This document shows positions 41,361-53,406 of a stretch of DNA of 64,000 nt, piece after piece. The notes under the pieces were generated by a model. The model saw only the letters and a list, made by a program, of their open reading frames with translations. It searched no databases and was not told where the DNA came from. The DNA comes from Streptomyces sp. ASQP_92 (GTDB lineage Bacteria; Actinomycetota; Actinomycetes; Streptomycetales; Streptomycetaceae), in the NCBI RefSeq assembly GCF_025399895.1, contig NZ_JAODUA010000007.1, positions 1-64,000 on the forward strand, read 5' to 3'. The first letter of the stretch is position 1, and each line of letters begins with the position of its first letter. The translations under genes and the position numbers were made by a program.

Positions 41361-42272
41361 CTACTTGATGGCGCCCGCCGTCAGGCCAGCCTGGACCTGC
41401 TTCTGGAAGACGATGTAGACGGCGAGCACGGGCAGCATCGCGATCGAGAGCCCCGCGAAGAGCGCCCCCCAGTCGCCCTGGTAGCCCTGCTGCACGGCGA
41501 GGTCCGCGAGCCCCTGGGTGAGCACCCAGTTCTTGGTGTCGCCCTGGTTGAGCACCAGCGGCAGCAGGTACTGGTTCCACTGGCCGAGCACGTTGAAGAT
41601 GCCGATGCTGATGATGCCCGGCTTGGCCATCGGCAGCATGATCTGGAAGAACGTGCGGGTGTGCGAGGCCCCGTCGATGAGCGCGGCCTCGGCGACGGTG
41701 GTCGGCAGCGTCCGGAAGAACGCCGTCATGAAGAAGACCGTGAACGGCAGCGAGTACGCGATGTAGATGAGGATCAGGCCGGGCAGCGTGTTGAGGATGC
41801 CCAGGTTCTTGGTGACGAAGAAGAGCGGCACGAGGACCATCACCACGGGGAACGCCATGCCGCCGACGAACAGGAAGTAGATGAACCTGTTGCCGGGGAA
41901 CTCGAAGCGGGCCAGCACATAGGCCGCCATCGAGCCGAGCAGCATCGTGCCGGCGGTCGAAACCCCCACCACGAACGCCGTGTTGAGGAAGTACTGCCCG
42001 ATGTTGGCCTTGCTCCAGGCCCGCGACCAGTTCTCGAAGTGGAACTCGGTGGGCAGCGCCCAGGGGTGGGTGAGGATGTCGCCGGAGGTCTTGAACGAGC
42101 TCCACAGCGCCCACAGCAGGGGTACGCCCACCATGAGCGCCCAGACCAGGAGGAACACGTGGGAGAAGGCGTTGAGCACGCCCCCCTCGCTGCTGCGCCA
42201 CTTCCAGCGGGCGGCGCTGGCGGCGGGTGCGGACGACTGCTCGCCGTCCACCTGCATGGTTTCGGTGGTCAT
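41361..42272 (-). CDS. ngcG: N-acetylglucosamine/chitobiose-type ABC permease (NgcG-like)
   Basis: The 303-residue inner-membrane protein is the second permease of a carbohydrate uptake-1 type importer. Six membrane segments and the EAA loop VAEAALIDGASHTRTFFQIM near residue 205 are visible. ATG at 42272 is preceded by TAGGGATG and lies ten bases after ngcF. Assignment to ngcG rests on order next to rok7B7 and recalled S. coelicolor SCO6005-6007 synteny. The ATPase is not encoded here; Streptomyces importers of this class commonly share MsiK. Confidence 0.87.
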   Translation of the reverse strand: MTTETMQVDGEQSSAPAASAARWKWRSSEGGVLNAFSHVFLLVWALMVGVPLLWALWSSFKTSGDILTHPWALPTEFHFENWSRAWSKANIGQYFLNTAFVVGVSTAGTMLLGSMAAYVLARFEFPGNRFIYFLFVGGMAFPVVMVLVPLFFVTKNLGILNTLPGLILIYIAYSLPFTVFFMTAFFRTLPTTVAEAALIDGASHTRTFFQIMLPMAKPGIISIGIFNVLGQWNQYLLPLVLNQGDTKNWVLTQGLADLAVQQGYQGDWGALFAGLSIAMLPVLAVYIVFQKQVQAGLTAGAIK

Positions 42273-42282
42273 CGCGCCATCC

Positions 42283-43209
42283 CTAGAATTCGATGCGCTC
42301 ACGGCGCGAGAGCCGCATGCTGAGAATGGCGAACACGAGGGTCACGATCAGCATCGCGACACCCATGGCGGCTGCCATTCCGTACTGGCTGTTGTCCCGG
42401 AACGCCGTCTTGTACAGGAGCAGCGGGACCACGTCGGTGGATTCGTCGGGACCGCCGACGTTCACGGACATGAGCTGTACGTAGATGAACGCGTCCATCG
42501 CGATGATGCCCATGTAGACCCAGGCGGTGGCCACGGTGTCCCGCAGCAGCGGCAGGGTGATCCGGAAGAACGTCTTGACCCGCGAGGCGCCGTCCAGGAG
42601 GGCCGCCTCGTAGATCTCGCCCGGGATGGAGGCCATGCCGGCCGAGAACAGGACGACGTAGAAACCGACGTTCGCCCACACCATCACGACCATGATGCAG
42701 ATCAGCGCGATGCTGGAATCGCCGAGCCAGGACTGCTGGAGCGAACTCAGACCGACGCTCGACAGCAGGGAGTTGAGCATTCCGTTCTGCGGATCGGGAT
42801 TGTAGATCTGCTGCCACAGGATCGCGATGATCGTGATCGAGAGAACCTGCGGGAAGAAGAAGACCACCTTGTAGAGGCCCGAGCCCCGCACGCCGGCGAC
42901 CCCCGCAGAACCCCTGCGACGGCCGCCGACATTCAGCATGAAGGCGAAGAAGAGACCGAAGGCCAGCGTGACGACCGGCACGAAGAGCAGCAGAAGAACG
43001 TTGTGCCACAACGCCTTCCAGAACAGGTCGTTGTGGATCAGCTTCTGATAGTTGTCCAACCCGATGAAATTCTTCTCGGGGGTCAGTCCGCTCCAGCTCG
43101 TCAGCGAAATCTGGAAGTCCTGGAGGAAGGGCGAGATCACGAGGACCCCGTACAGCGCCAGGGGAATTGCCAGGAATCCGATGATGAACCGGTACTTGCC
43201 GTGTCGCAT
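42283..43209 (-). CDS. ngcF: N-acetylglucosamine/chitobiose-type ABC permease (NgcF-like)
   Basis: The 308-residue permease has six membrane segments and the EAA loop YEAALLDGASRVKTFFRITL near residue 199. An insertion rich in glycine and arginine (GGRRRGSAGVAGVRG) sits in a cytoplasmic loop near residue 95. It pairs with NgcG to form the channel. Ten bases separate it from ngcG and 45 from ngcE, consistent with one transcript. Specificity is inferred from synteny. Confidence 0.87.
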   Translation of the reverse strand: MRHGKYRFIIGFLAIPLALYGVLVISPFLQDFQISLTSWSGLTPEKNFIGLDNYQKLIHNDLFWKALWHNVLLLLFVPVVTLAFGLFFAFMLNVGGRRRGSAGVAGVRGSGLYKVVFFFPQVLSITIIAILWQQIYNPDPQNGMLNSLLSSVGLSSLQQSWLGDSSIALICIMVVMVWANVGFYVVLFSAGMASIPGEIYEAALLDGASRVKTFFRITLPLLRDTVATAWVYMGIIAMDAFIYVQLMSVNVGGPDESTDVVPLLLYKTAFRDNSQYGMAAAMGVAMLIVTLVFAILSMRLSRRERIEF

Positions 43210-43254
43210 GTCGCCGGTCGCTCTCGTCTCAGCCAGTGGGGTTAAGCGGCCTCG

Positions 43255-44679
43255 TCAGAGGTGCTTGAACTTCGGGACGGAGGAGTCCTTCTTGGTGTCG
43301 TCCGCCGCCTTCTGGGCGCGGTCGATCCATTCGGTCGCCTTGATCTTGCCGGAGAGCAGGTCCAGGGTGAGGTTGCCGATGGTCTCGTTGTTCAGCTTCT
43401 TGTACCAGTCCTGGAGCCGGGAGTTGAGCACGTTGGGACCCGCCGCCTTCAGGGCGGCGTTCGCCGAGGTGAGGCCCGGGGTCAGGGAGAGGCCGTCGGC
43501 GGCGCCCTGGACACAGGTCAACGACTTGATGGCGTTGGTGAAGTTGGAGGTCTGCTTCTTGCTGAGCATGATGCGCAGCAGCTCCATGCCACCCGTGGGG
43601 TTCTTGCCGTCCTTGGCCACGATGAAGGGCTCGCCGGCCGCCGCGTACAGGGCGCCGAAGGGCAGCTTGTCGTTCGGGCCGGAGCCGATGAGGGAGCCGA
43701 CCGCGAGGTCGAAGTCCTTCGGCATGGTGGGCGCGGCCTCGTTCTCCACCCAGGAGCCGTCGGAGACCATCGCCGCGCGGCCCTGGGTCCAGGCGGTCTG
43801 CATCTGGATGTGGGTCATGCCCTCGGAGCCCTGGAGGAAGTAGCCCTGGCCGGCCAGTTCCTCGTAGTACGCGATGACCTCCTTGACCGCGTCGGTCTTG
43901 AAGGCGCCGTCGTCGAGGTTGTCGATCGCGTTGAGGGCCTCCTTGCCGCCGACCTTGCCGATCTGGTGCAGCAGGTCGAAGTGCACGTAGTACGGGTACT
44001 TGCCCGGGTACGTGAACGGCGCGATGCCCGCGGCCTTGATCTTCTTGCAGAGCGCCAGCATGTCCGAGAAGGTCTGGGGGTAGGTCCAGCCCTTCTCCTT
44101 GAACAGCTTGTTGGAGTAGAAGGTGCCGTAGACGGTGAACGCGTAGTTGAACGCGTACATCTCCTTGGAACCGAACTGGCCCTGCTCGACGGTGCCGGCG
44201 ATCAGGACGTCGCGGACCTTCTTCGAGGGGTCGTCGATGGTCGGCGCGTCCAGGAGCGGGGTGAGGTCCTGGAGCTTGCCGGTCTTGGCGAGGGCCGCGG
44301 TGTCGAGGTTGTCGGCGCCGGAGTTGTCCATGAAGTCCGGCGGGCTGCTGCTGGCGAACCGGGGCTGGAGCTTGGGGCCGATGGCCTGGGTGCCGGTGTG
44401 CTTGATCGTGATGCCGTACTTGGCGTTGTAGTCGGCCTCGGCGGACTTGATGTAGTCGTCGCCGAAACCGCCCTTGAAGACGAACGCCTCAAGGGCGGTT
44501 CCCTTGTTGACGCCCAGCGGATTGTCCGCCGACTTGGTGCCCTGAGAACTGGGCTTCTTGGTGGTGTCACCGCTGTCGGAACTGGCACACGCGCTCAGAA
44601 GCGACGTCGCCGGCACTGCCAGCAGGCCGATTGCCATGGCCCGCTTGAGTGCGTCACGACGGTTGATCTCGGATCCCAT
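43255..44679 (-). CDS. ngcE: Carbohydrate-binding lipoprotein (NgcE-like)
   Basis: The 474-residue extracellular receptor starts with a Tat-like twin arginine (INRRDALKRAMAIG) and lipobox LLSAC near residue 30, so it may be exported folded and then lipidated. The type II binding-protein fold follows (SEADYNAKYGITIKHT region, WTQGRAAMVSDGSWVENE near residue 300). ATG has GCGAGGA upstream. I recall S. coelicolor NgcE as binding N,N'-diacetylchitobiose or GlcNAc. A DasR-like site 174 bases upstream supports a chitin-sugar role. Confidence 0.88.
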   Translation of the reverse strand: MGSEINRRDALKRAMAIGLLAVPATSLLSACASSDSGDTTKKPSSQGTKSADNPLGVNKGTALEAFVFKGGFGDDYIKSAEADYNAKYGITIKHTGTQAIGPKLQPRFASSSPPDFMDNSGADNLDTAALAKTGKLQDLTPLLDAPTIDDPSKKVRDVLIAGTVEQGQFGSKEMYAFNYAFTVYGTFYSNKLFKEKGWTYPQTFSDMLALCKKIKAAGIAPFTYPGKYPYYVHFDLLHQIGKVGGKEALNAIDNLDDGAFKTDAVKEVIAYYEELAGQGYFLQGSEGMTHIQMQTAWTQGRAAMVSDGSWVENEAAPTMPKDFDLAVGSLIGSGPNDKLPFGALYAAAGEPFIVAKDGKNPTGGMELLRIMLSKKQTSNFTNAIKSLTCVQGAADGLSLTPGLTSANAALKAAGPNVLNSRLQDWYKKLNNETIGNLTLDLLSGKIKATEWIDRAQKAADDTKKDSSVPKFKHL

Positions 44680-44852
44680 GCTCAAGTCCTCGCCTTCTCC
44701 AGGACTCATGCGGTGCAGCGGAATCCGCCGACGCCCGCGAACAGTTGAAGCGTGAGTGATGCCGTACATCCATCGCGGAGGCTGCCCGGCCCCGGGCCGA
44801 CCGGCCCGCACGCGGTTCCCCCGCCCGCGTTCAGCGGGTTGCCCGGACGCCG

Positions 44853-44868
44853 ACAGGTATAGTCCACT
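44853..44868. promoter_or_regulatory. DasR-like (dre) element upstream of ngcE
   Basis: ACAGGTATAGTCCACT matches the recalled DasR consensus ACTGGTCTAGACCACT at 13 of 16 positions. On the minus strand it overlaps a possible -10 TATACC, preceded by TTGCTC 18 bases earlier. DasR is the GlcNAc-responsive repressor of Streptomyces. Confidence 0.65.
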
Positions 44869-44943
44869 TCCCGTCAACTGAGCAAGATCGAAAGCACGGT
44901 TGGCCGACAGTCTTTCCCGAGTTGAGACCTCGGAGATGTATTT

Positions 44944-44961
44944 CATTGGTACGTACCAATG
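44944..44961. promoter_or_regulatory. 18-base perfect palindrome between ngcE and the GH92 gene
   Basis: CATTGGTACGTACCAATG is its own reverse complement. The TGGT-N4-ACCA spacing is also that of GntR-type sites. It lies 265 bases from ngcE and 203 from the GH92 start, so it could regulate either promoter. Confidence 0.65.
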
Positions 44962-45100
44962 AGGACAGGCCGCTCCTTTTGACGCGCATTACACACCTTG
45001 ACGACTGCATTGCCGCGCCGATTCAAGCCACGCATTCCTTCCCAACACCCTTGACACCACCCCGTACTTGCCGCGCTACTGGATCCTGCGTTTTCTCTCT

Positions 45101-45112
45101 GACAACGTTGTC
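45101..45112 (+). promoter_or_regulatory. LacI-type operator upstream of the GH92 gene
   Basis: GACAACGTTGTC is a perfect 12-base palindrome with the central CG typical of LacI-family operators, 52 bases before the GH92 start. The cognate regulator is not in this window. Confidence 0.65.
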
Positions 45113-45163
45113 CACCTCGCATCTGCCGGTCACGACCGGCGCGCGCCGAAGGAAAGGGCCAGC

Positions 45164-48100
45164 ATGCTGCCCAGATCCCGGTACCGACGAGGACCGGCGG
45201 CCGCCCTGGCCGCCGCCTCGTTCCTGCTCGTCGTGACGGCCCAGTGGGCCGTCGGGACGCCGTCCGCGACCGCCCAACCGGCCACGCACGGCGGCCGGTT
45301 CGGCACCTCCTTCGAGACCGGCGAGCCCCAGCCGGACTGGGCCAATACCGTAGAGACGGACCGGGCCGGAACCAAGCGGTCCTCGGGGGTCGACGGCGCC
45401 TTCGCCAGTGGGATACCGGGCAACGTGACCGACCGGGTCACCAACGTCCGGGCCAGCGCCGAGAACACCGACGGCGGGGAGGTGAAGGAGAACCTCGTCG
45501 ACGGCCAGCCGAGCACCAAATGGCTCGCTTTCCAGCCGACGGCTTGGCTGGAATTCGATCTCTCCGAACCGGTGAAGATCCTCGCCTACGCGTTGACGTC
45601 GGCCAATGACGCGCCCGAACGCGACCCCAGGGACTGGACGCTGAAGGGGTCGGTGGACGGCAAGGAGTGGAAGAGTCTGGACAGCCGCTCGGGGCAGAGC
45701 TTCAAGAGCCGCTTCCAGACCACGACCTACGACTTCACCAACACCACCGCCTACGCGCACTACCGCCTGGAGATCACCGCCAACGGCGGCGCCTCGATCA
45801 CCCAGCTCGGTGATGTCCAGTTCTCCAACGGCGACACAAGCACGCCCACTCCGCCGGACATGCTGACCGTGCCCGACCGCGGCCCCGGCGGCTCCCCCAC
45901 CGCCAAGGCGAACGCGGGCTTCACCGGGAAGCGGGCGCTGCGCTACGCCGGCACCCACAAGGCCAAGGGCCCGGGCTACTCGTACAACAAGGTCTTCGAC
46001 GTCGATGTGCCGGTGGCCCGGGACACCGAGCTCGACTACAAGATCTTCCCGTCGATGACGGAGACCGACCTCACCTACCCCGCCACCCACGTGGCCGTGG
46101 ACCTCGCCTTCACCGACGGCACCTATCTGAGTGACCTCAAGGCCGTCGACTCGCACGGGGGGCTGCTCACTCCCCAGGGCCAGGGCGCCGCCAAGACGCT
46201 CTACGTCAACCAGTGGAACCAGGTCTCCTCGGTGATCGGCACGGTCGCCGCCGGCCGGACGGTGGACCGGATCCTGGTGGCGTACGACTCCCCCCAGGGC
46301 CCCGCCGCGTTCCAGGGCTGGATCGACGACCTCACCATCGCGCCGAAGAAGCCCGCCAAGCCGCTCGCGCACCTCTCCGACTACGCGCTCACCACCCGCG
46401 GCACCAACTCCAGCGGCTCCTTCTCGCGCGGCAACAACTTTCCCGCCACGGCGGTGCCCAACGGGTTCAACTTCTGGACCCCGGTCACCAACGCCGGATC
46501 GCAGGACTGGCTGTACGACTACGCGCGGCGCAACAACGCCGACAACCTGCCCACCCTCCAGGCCTTCAGCGCCAGCCACGAACCGAGCCCGTGGATGGGC
46601 GACCGGCAGACCTTCCAGGTGATGCCGTCCGCTGCGGCCGGCACCCCCGACGCCTCCCGCACCGCCCGCGCGCTGCCCTTCCGCCACGAGCGGGAGACCG
46701 CCAGGCCGTACTACTACGGGGTCACCTTCGAGAACGGCCTCACCACGGAGATCACGCCCACCGACCACGCGGCGATGATGCGGTTCACCTATCCCGGTGA
46801 CGACGCGAGCCTGATCCTCGACAACGTCACCAACCAGGGCGGCCTCACCCTGGACGCGGCCACGCGCTCCTTCACCGGCTACTCCGACGTCAAGAGCGGT
46901 CTGTCGGCCGGCGCCGGACGGCTCTTCGTGTACGGCGTCTTCGACGCGCCGGTCACCGCGAGCGGCAAGCTGCCCGGCGGCGGGGGCGCCGACGTCACCG
47001 GCTACGCGCGCTTCAAGCCCGGCAAGGACCGCACGGTCACCCTGCGGCTCGCGACCTCCCTCATCAGCGTGGACCAGGCCCGGGCGAACCTCGCCGCCGA
47101 GATTCCCGCCCGGGCCGGCTTCGACACGGTCAAGGACCGGGCCCGCCAGGCCTGGGACAGGATCCTCGGCCGCATCGAGGTGGAGGGCGCCTCGCAGGAG
47201 CAGCTGACCACCTTGTACTCCTCGCTGTACCGGCTGTACCTGTATCCCAACTCCGGCTTCGAGAAGGTCGGTTCGAAGAACCGGTACGCCAGCCCGTTCT
47301 CCCCGAAGACCGGCGAGGACACCCCCACGCACACCGGGTCGAAGGTCGTCGACGGCACGGTCTACGTCAACAACGGGTTCTGGGACACCTATCGCACGAC
47401 CTGGCCGGCGTACTCGCTGCTCACCCCGAAGAAGGCCGGCGAGATGGTCGACGGCTTCGTCCAGCAGTACAAGGACGGTGGCTGGATCTCGCGGTGGTCC
47501 TCGCCCGGCTACGCGGACCTGATGACCGGCACCAGCTCCGACGTCGCCTTCGCGGACGCCTATGTGAAGGGCGTGACGTTCGACGCGGAGGCCGCCTACG
47601 AGGCGGCCCTGAAGAACGCGACGGTCGCCCCGCCGTCCTCGGGGGTCGGCCGCAAGGGCATGGACACCTCCCCCTTCCTCGGCTACGCGCCGACCTCCAC
47701 GCCCGAGGGCCTGTCCTGGTCGATGGAGGGATACGTCAACGACTACGGCCTCGCGAAGATGGGCCAGGCGCTGTACGCGAAGACCAAGAAGCCCCGCTAC
47801 AAGGAGGAGTCGGCGTACTTCATGGGCCGGGCCCAGAACTACGTGAAGCTCTTCGACGGCAAGGCCGGCTTCTTCCAGGGCAAGGACGCGAACGGCCAAT
47901 GGCGCGTGGACAGCGCGAAGTTCGACCCCCGCGTCTGGGGCTACGACTACACCGAGACCAACGGCTGGGGCTATGCCTTCACGGCCCCGCAGGACTCGCG
48001 GGGCCTGGCCAACCTGTACGGCGGCCGAGCCGGCCTCGCCCAGAAGCTGGACGCCTACTTCGCGACGCCGGAGACCGCCTCACCGGAGTTCGCCGGATCG

Positions 48101-48994
48101 TACGGCAGCGTCATCCACGAGATGACCGAGGCGCGTGATGTGCGGATGGGCCAGTACGGCCACTCCAACCAGGTCGCCCACCACGTCACCTACATGTACG
48201 ACGCGGCGGGCCGGCCGGACAAGGCGCAGGAGAAGATCCGGGAGGTGCTGCGGCGCCTGTACAACGGCAGCGAGATCGGGCAGGGCTACCACGGTGACGA
48301 GGACAACGGCGAGCAGTCGGCCTGGTTCGTGTTCTCGGCGCTCGGCTTCTATCCGCTGGTCATGGGCAGCGGAGAGTACGCCGTCGGCTCGCCCCTGTTC
48401 ACCAAGGCGACCGTCCATCTGGAGAACGGCCGCGATCTGGTGGTGAAGGCGCCGAAGAACAGCGCGACCAACGTCTATGTGCAGTCCCTGAAGGTCGACG
48501 GGAAGGCGTGGAACTCCACGGCGCTGCCGCACGACCTGCTGGCGCGGGGCGGCACGCTCGACTTCGCCATGGGCGCCAGGCCCTCGTCGTGGGGCACCGG
48601 GAAGAACGCGGCGCCGGTCTCCATCGCCCAGGACGACAAGGTGCCCGCTCCCCCGGCCGACGCGCTCACCGGTTCCGGCCCGCTGTTCGACAACTCCTCG
48701 GCGACGTCGGCGGAGTTCACGACGGTGGAACTGCCGGTGGCGGGCGCCCCCCGCGCGCTCCAGTACACCCTCACCTCCGCGGACCGCACCAAGGCGCCGA
48801 CGTCCTGGACACTTCAGGCCTCCGCCGACGGCACGACATGGAAGGACGTCGACCGCCGGGCCGACGAGCGTTTCACCTGGGATCACCAGACCCGGGTGTT
48901 CTCCCTGCGGGCCCCCGGCGCGTACGCGCACTACCGGTTGGTGAGCGGGAACGGAGGCGGGGCGACGCTGGCGGAGGTCGAGCTGCTCTCCTGA
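45164..48994 (+). CDS. Secreted GH92 alpha-mannosidase with two F5/8C-like domains
   Basis: The 1276-residue exported enzyme probably removes mannose from alpha-linked mannans or N-glycans. A signal peptide ends near SATAQP (residue 37). Residues 80-190 form an F5/8-type-C (discoidin-like) domain (NLVDGQPSTKWLAF, AYAHYRLEITANGG). The GH92 N-terminal beta domain and alpha-barrel span about 395-1100, with LYSSLYRLYLYPN, NNGFWDTYRTTWP, and the family motif YHGDEDNGEQSAWFVFSALG near residue 1044 (general-acid region). A second discoidin-like domain ends the protein. GH92 enzymes need calcium. Divergent from ngcE; GGAAAGGG ribosome site. Confidence 0.92.
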   Translation: MLPRSRYRRGPAAALAAASFLLVVTAQWAVGTPSATAQPATHGGRFGTSFETGEPQPDWANTVETDRAGTKRSSGVDGAFASGIPGNVTDRVTNVRASAENTDGGEVKENLVDGQPSTKWLAFQPTAWLEFDLSEPVKILAYALTSANDAPERDPRDWTLKGSVDGKEWKSLDSRSGQSFKSRFQTTTYDFTNTTAYAHYRLEITANGGASITQLGDVQFSNGDTSTPTPPDMLTVPDRGPGGSPTAKANAGFTGKRALRYAGTHKAKGPGYSYNKVFDVDVPVARDTELDYKIFPSMTETDLTYPATHVAVDLAFTDGTYLSDLKAVDSHGGLLTPQGQGAAKTLYVNQWNQVSSVIGTVAAGRTVDRILVAYDSPQGPAAFQGWIDDLTIAPKKPAKPLAHLSDYALTTRGTNSSGSFSRGNNFPATAVPNGFNFWTPVTNAGSQDWLYDYARRNNADNLPTLQAFSASHEPSPWMGDRQTFQVMPSAAAGTPDASRTARALPFRHERETARPYYYGVTFENGLTTEITPTDHAAMMRFTYPGDDASLILDNVTNQGGLTLDAATRSFTGYSDVKSGLSAGAGRLFVYGVFDAPVTASGKLPGGGGADVTGYARFKPGKDRTVTLRLATSLISVDQARANLAAEIPARAGFDTVKDRARQAWDRILGRIEVEGASQEQLTTLYSSLYRLYLYPNSGFEKVGSKNRYASPFSPKTGEDTPTHTGSKVVDGTVYVNNGFWDTYRTTWPAYSLLTPKKAGEMVDGFVQQYKDGGWISRWSSPGYADLMTGTSSDVAFADAYVKGVTFDAEAAYEAALKNATVAPPSSGVGRKGMDTSPFLGYAPTSTPEGLSWSMEGYVNDYGLAKMGQALYAKTKKPRYKEESAYFMGRAQNYVKLFDGKAGFFQGKDANGQWRVDSAKFDPRVWGYDYTETNGWGYAFTAPQDSRGLANLYGGRAGLAQKLDAYFATPETASPEFAGSYGSVIHEMTEARDVRMGQYGHSNQVAHHVTYMYDAAGRPDKAQEKIREVLRRLYNGSEIGQGYHGDEDNGEQSAWFVFSALGFYPLVMGSGEYAVGSPLFTKATVHLENGRDLVVKAPKNSATNVYVQSLKVDGKAWNSTALPHDLLARGGTLDFAMGARPSSWGTGKNAAPVSIAQDDKVPAPPADALTGSGPLFDNSSATSAEFTTVELPVAGAPRALQYTLTSADRTKAPTSWTLQASADGTTWKDVDRRADERFTWDHQTRVFSLRAPGAYAHYRLVSGNGGGATLAEVELLS

Positions 48995-49163
48995 ACGGCC
49001 GGGAATTCCGGGGGATTTCACCCGGGCAAAGCTCATCTTTCCCGGTATTCGGACGAGTTGAGATGTAAGGATGCGGTGAAGCAGCGCGGTGGGGTGTCGT
49101 ACGGCTCATGGGTCGTACGGCGCCCCGTCCGCGCTTTCGCTCACCGAAGTCCAGGAGCACTAC

Positions 49164-50102
49164 GTGGCCAATCACAACGGCGGTAGGAGCGGCAAGGCGT
49201 TGTCCCGCCTCGCCGTGGCGGCGATAGCCGCAGCTCTCGTCGGCGCGAGCGCCGCAGCGGCCTCGGCCGGCGCCGCCTACCCGGGCCATATGCCAGCGGC
49301 CCCGCGCAACGCGCCGAAGGCCGCGGCCCTCGCCGCGGCGGCCCCCGCGGCAGCCAACGCCGCGAACCCGGTCTTCCCGCTGCTGGGCGTGGACAGCGCC
49401 AACACCGGCTGGATCTACGGCCCGAACGGCAGCGGCGGCCTGACCGCTCGTGAGGAGGTGGACGGCACCTTCCCGAACCTGGCCAACGACGCCTTCGTCG
49501 ACAACGACGCCGACGGCTACATCGACGGCGAGTGGCAGTGGGACGCCGGCGGGAACCTGGAGTTCTACCCCACCGCCGCCCCCGCCACCGGCAAGGCGAT
49601 CGGCGGCGGCTGGAACATCTACGACACGGTGCTCTCGCCGGGCAACCTCGGCGGCGCACAGGGCTACGACCTCATCGCCCGCGACAAGACGGGCGTGCTG
49701 TGGCTGTACCTCGGCTACGGGGACGGCACCATGACCGGCCGCATCAAGGTCGGCGCCGGCTGGGAGGCCTACACCCAGCTCGCCGGCAAGGGCGACCTGG
49801 ACGGCGACGGCAAGGCCGACATCGTGGCCCGGGACACCGCGGGCGTGCTGTGGTTCTACAAGGGCACGGGCAGCTACACGGCCCCCTTCGCACCCCGCAC
49901 GAAGATCGGCTCCGGCTGGAACATGTTCAACAAGCTGCTCTCCAGCGGAGACGTGGACCTGGACGGCAAGACCGACCTCATCGCCCGGGACACGGGCGGC
50001 GGCCTGTGGCTGTACCGGGGCACGGGTCAGGCCGCCGCCCCGTACCAGCCGCGCGTACAGATCGGCACCGACTACACCATCTACCGCCTGATGACGTCCT
50101 GA
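49164..50102 (+). CDS. Secreted FG-GAP/VCBS-repeat protein
   Basis: The 312-residue exported protein has an alanine-rich signal peptide (LSRLAVAAIAAALVGASAAA) and a propeller built of repeats. D-x-D-x-DG calcium-loop motifs recur (DNDADGYIDG, GDLDGDGKADIVARD, GDVDLDGKTDLIARD), each followed by LW(L/F)Y-x-GTG strands. Such proteins bind ligands or other surface proteins. The GTG start has CAGGAGCAC upstream. It is 169 bases after the GH92 gene. Role unknown; possibly sugar binding by context. Confidence 0.82.
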   Translation: MANHNGGRSGKALSRLAVAAIAAALVGASAAAASAGAAYPGHMPAAPRNAPKAAALAAAAPAAANAANPVFPLLGVDSANTGWIYGPNGSGGLTAREEVDGTFPNLANDAFVDNDADGYIDGEWQWDAGGNLEFYPTAAPATGKAIGGGWNIYDTVLSPGNLGGAQGYDLIARDKTGVLWLYLGYGDGTMTGRIKVGAGWEAYTQLAGKGDLDGDGKADIVARDTAGVLWFYKGTGSYTAPFAPRTKIGSGWNMFNKLLSSGDVDLDGKTDLIARDTGGGLWLYRGTGQAAAPYQPRVQIGTDYTIYRLMTS

Positions 50103-50162
50103 GGCGTCGACGGCAGCTGTGAGACCTCGGCGACGTCCCGGGGTCCCGGCGCGCGAAAGCGG

Positions 50163-50198
50163 CAGGGCCGCACCCCCCTTCCGGGGAGTGCGGCCCTG
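50163..50198. terminator. Bidirectional terminator between FG-GAP protein and acnA
   Basis: CAGGGCCGCA (50163-50172) pairs with TGCGGCCCTG (50189-50198), continuing inward with one mismatch to a TTCC loop. It lies between convergent genes. Confidence 0.85.
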
Positions 50199-50226
50199 TC
50201 GTTCGTTCCCGCTGCCGGGCCCGTTC

Positions 50227-53022
<2,796 letters not shown>

Positions 53023-53092
53023 GACAGTCTCCTTCATTGATGTGCGCGTTCCACCACAATCCTGCCGCCACGACGTGTTGTCGATCCGCTGA

Positions 53093-53123
53093 GGTAAGGC
53101 TAAGTTAGGTAACCCTTACCGAG
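53093..53123. promoter_or_regulatory. Nested inverted repeats resembling an iron box upstream of acnA
   Basis: GGTAAGG (53093-53099) and CCTTACC (53114-53120) enclose CTAAGTTAG. From 53105, TTAGGTAACCCTTACCGAG matches the recalled IdeR/DmdR iron-box consensus TTAGGTTAGGCTAACCTAA at 13 of 19 positions. It lies in the acnA leader. Confidence 0.45.
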
Positions 53124-53149
53124 CGTCGGCTGCGGTGCGCCTCGGTAGA

Positions 53150-53167
53150 TATCTCGATGTCGAGATA
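53150..53167. promoter_or_regulatory. Inverted repeat TATCTCGA-TG-TCGAGATA upstream of acnA
   Basis: Perfect 8-base arms around TG, 128 bases upstream of the acnA start. It resembles sites I recall for the MarR-family regulator TamR, reported to act on aconitase in S. coelicolor. Its ATCTC/GAGATAAC parts recur upstream of the murA-like gene. Confidence 0.65.
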
Positions 53168-53406
53168 ACTCTAGTACATGGCCGCCGGTAGGTCATGCGC
53201 GGGCGGCGCCGCCGGGCCGCCCGGCACGCCCTTCGTGGCGCACGCCACGTTCACCTCCGGGTCCCACTGTGGAGGCATCCGACACGCCCGGCATGCGGAG
53301 AATGCACGACTCGGATGGACTCGTTCCGTTTGCGGCTCCCGTACGGAAGTCGCACGATCGGAATTGACGGTCCCTCACCCCGTTGGCCCCCTTGGGCGCG
53401 AGCGTC

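Noticed and set aside
45023..47899. Long open frame antisense to the GH92 gene
   Set aside because: Composition is arginine/valine/glycine-rich with no domain; it mirrors the codon bias of the real gene on the other strand.
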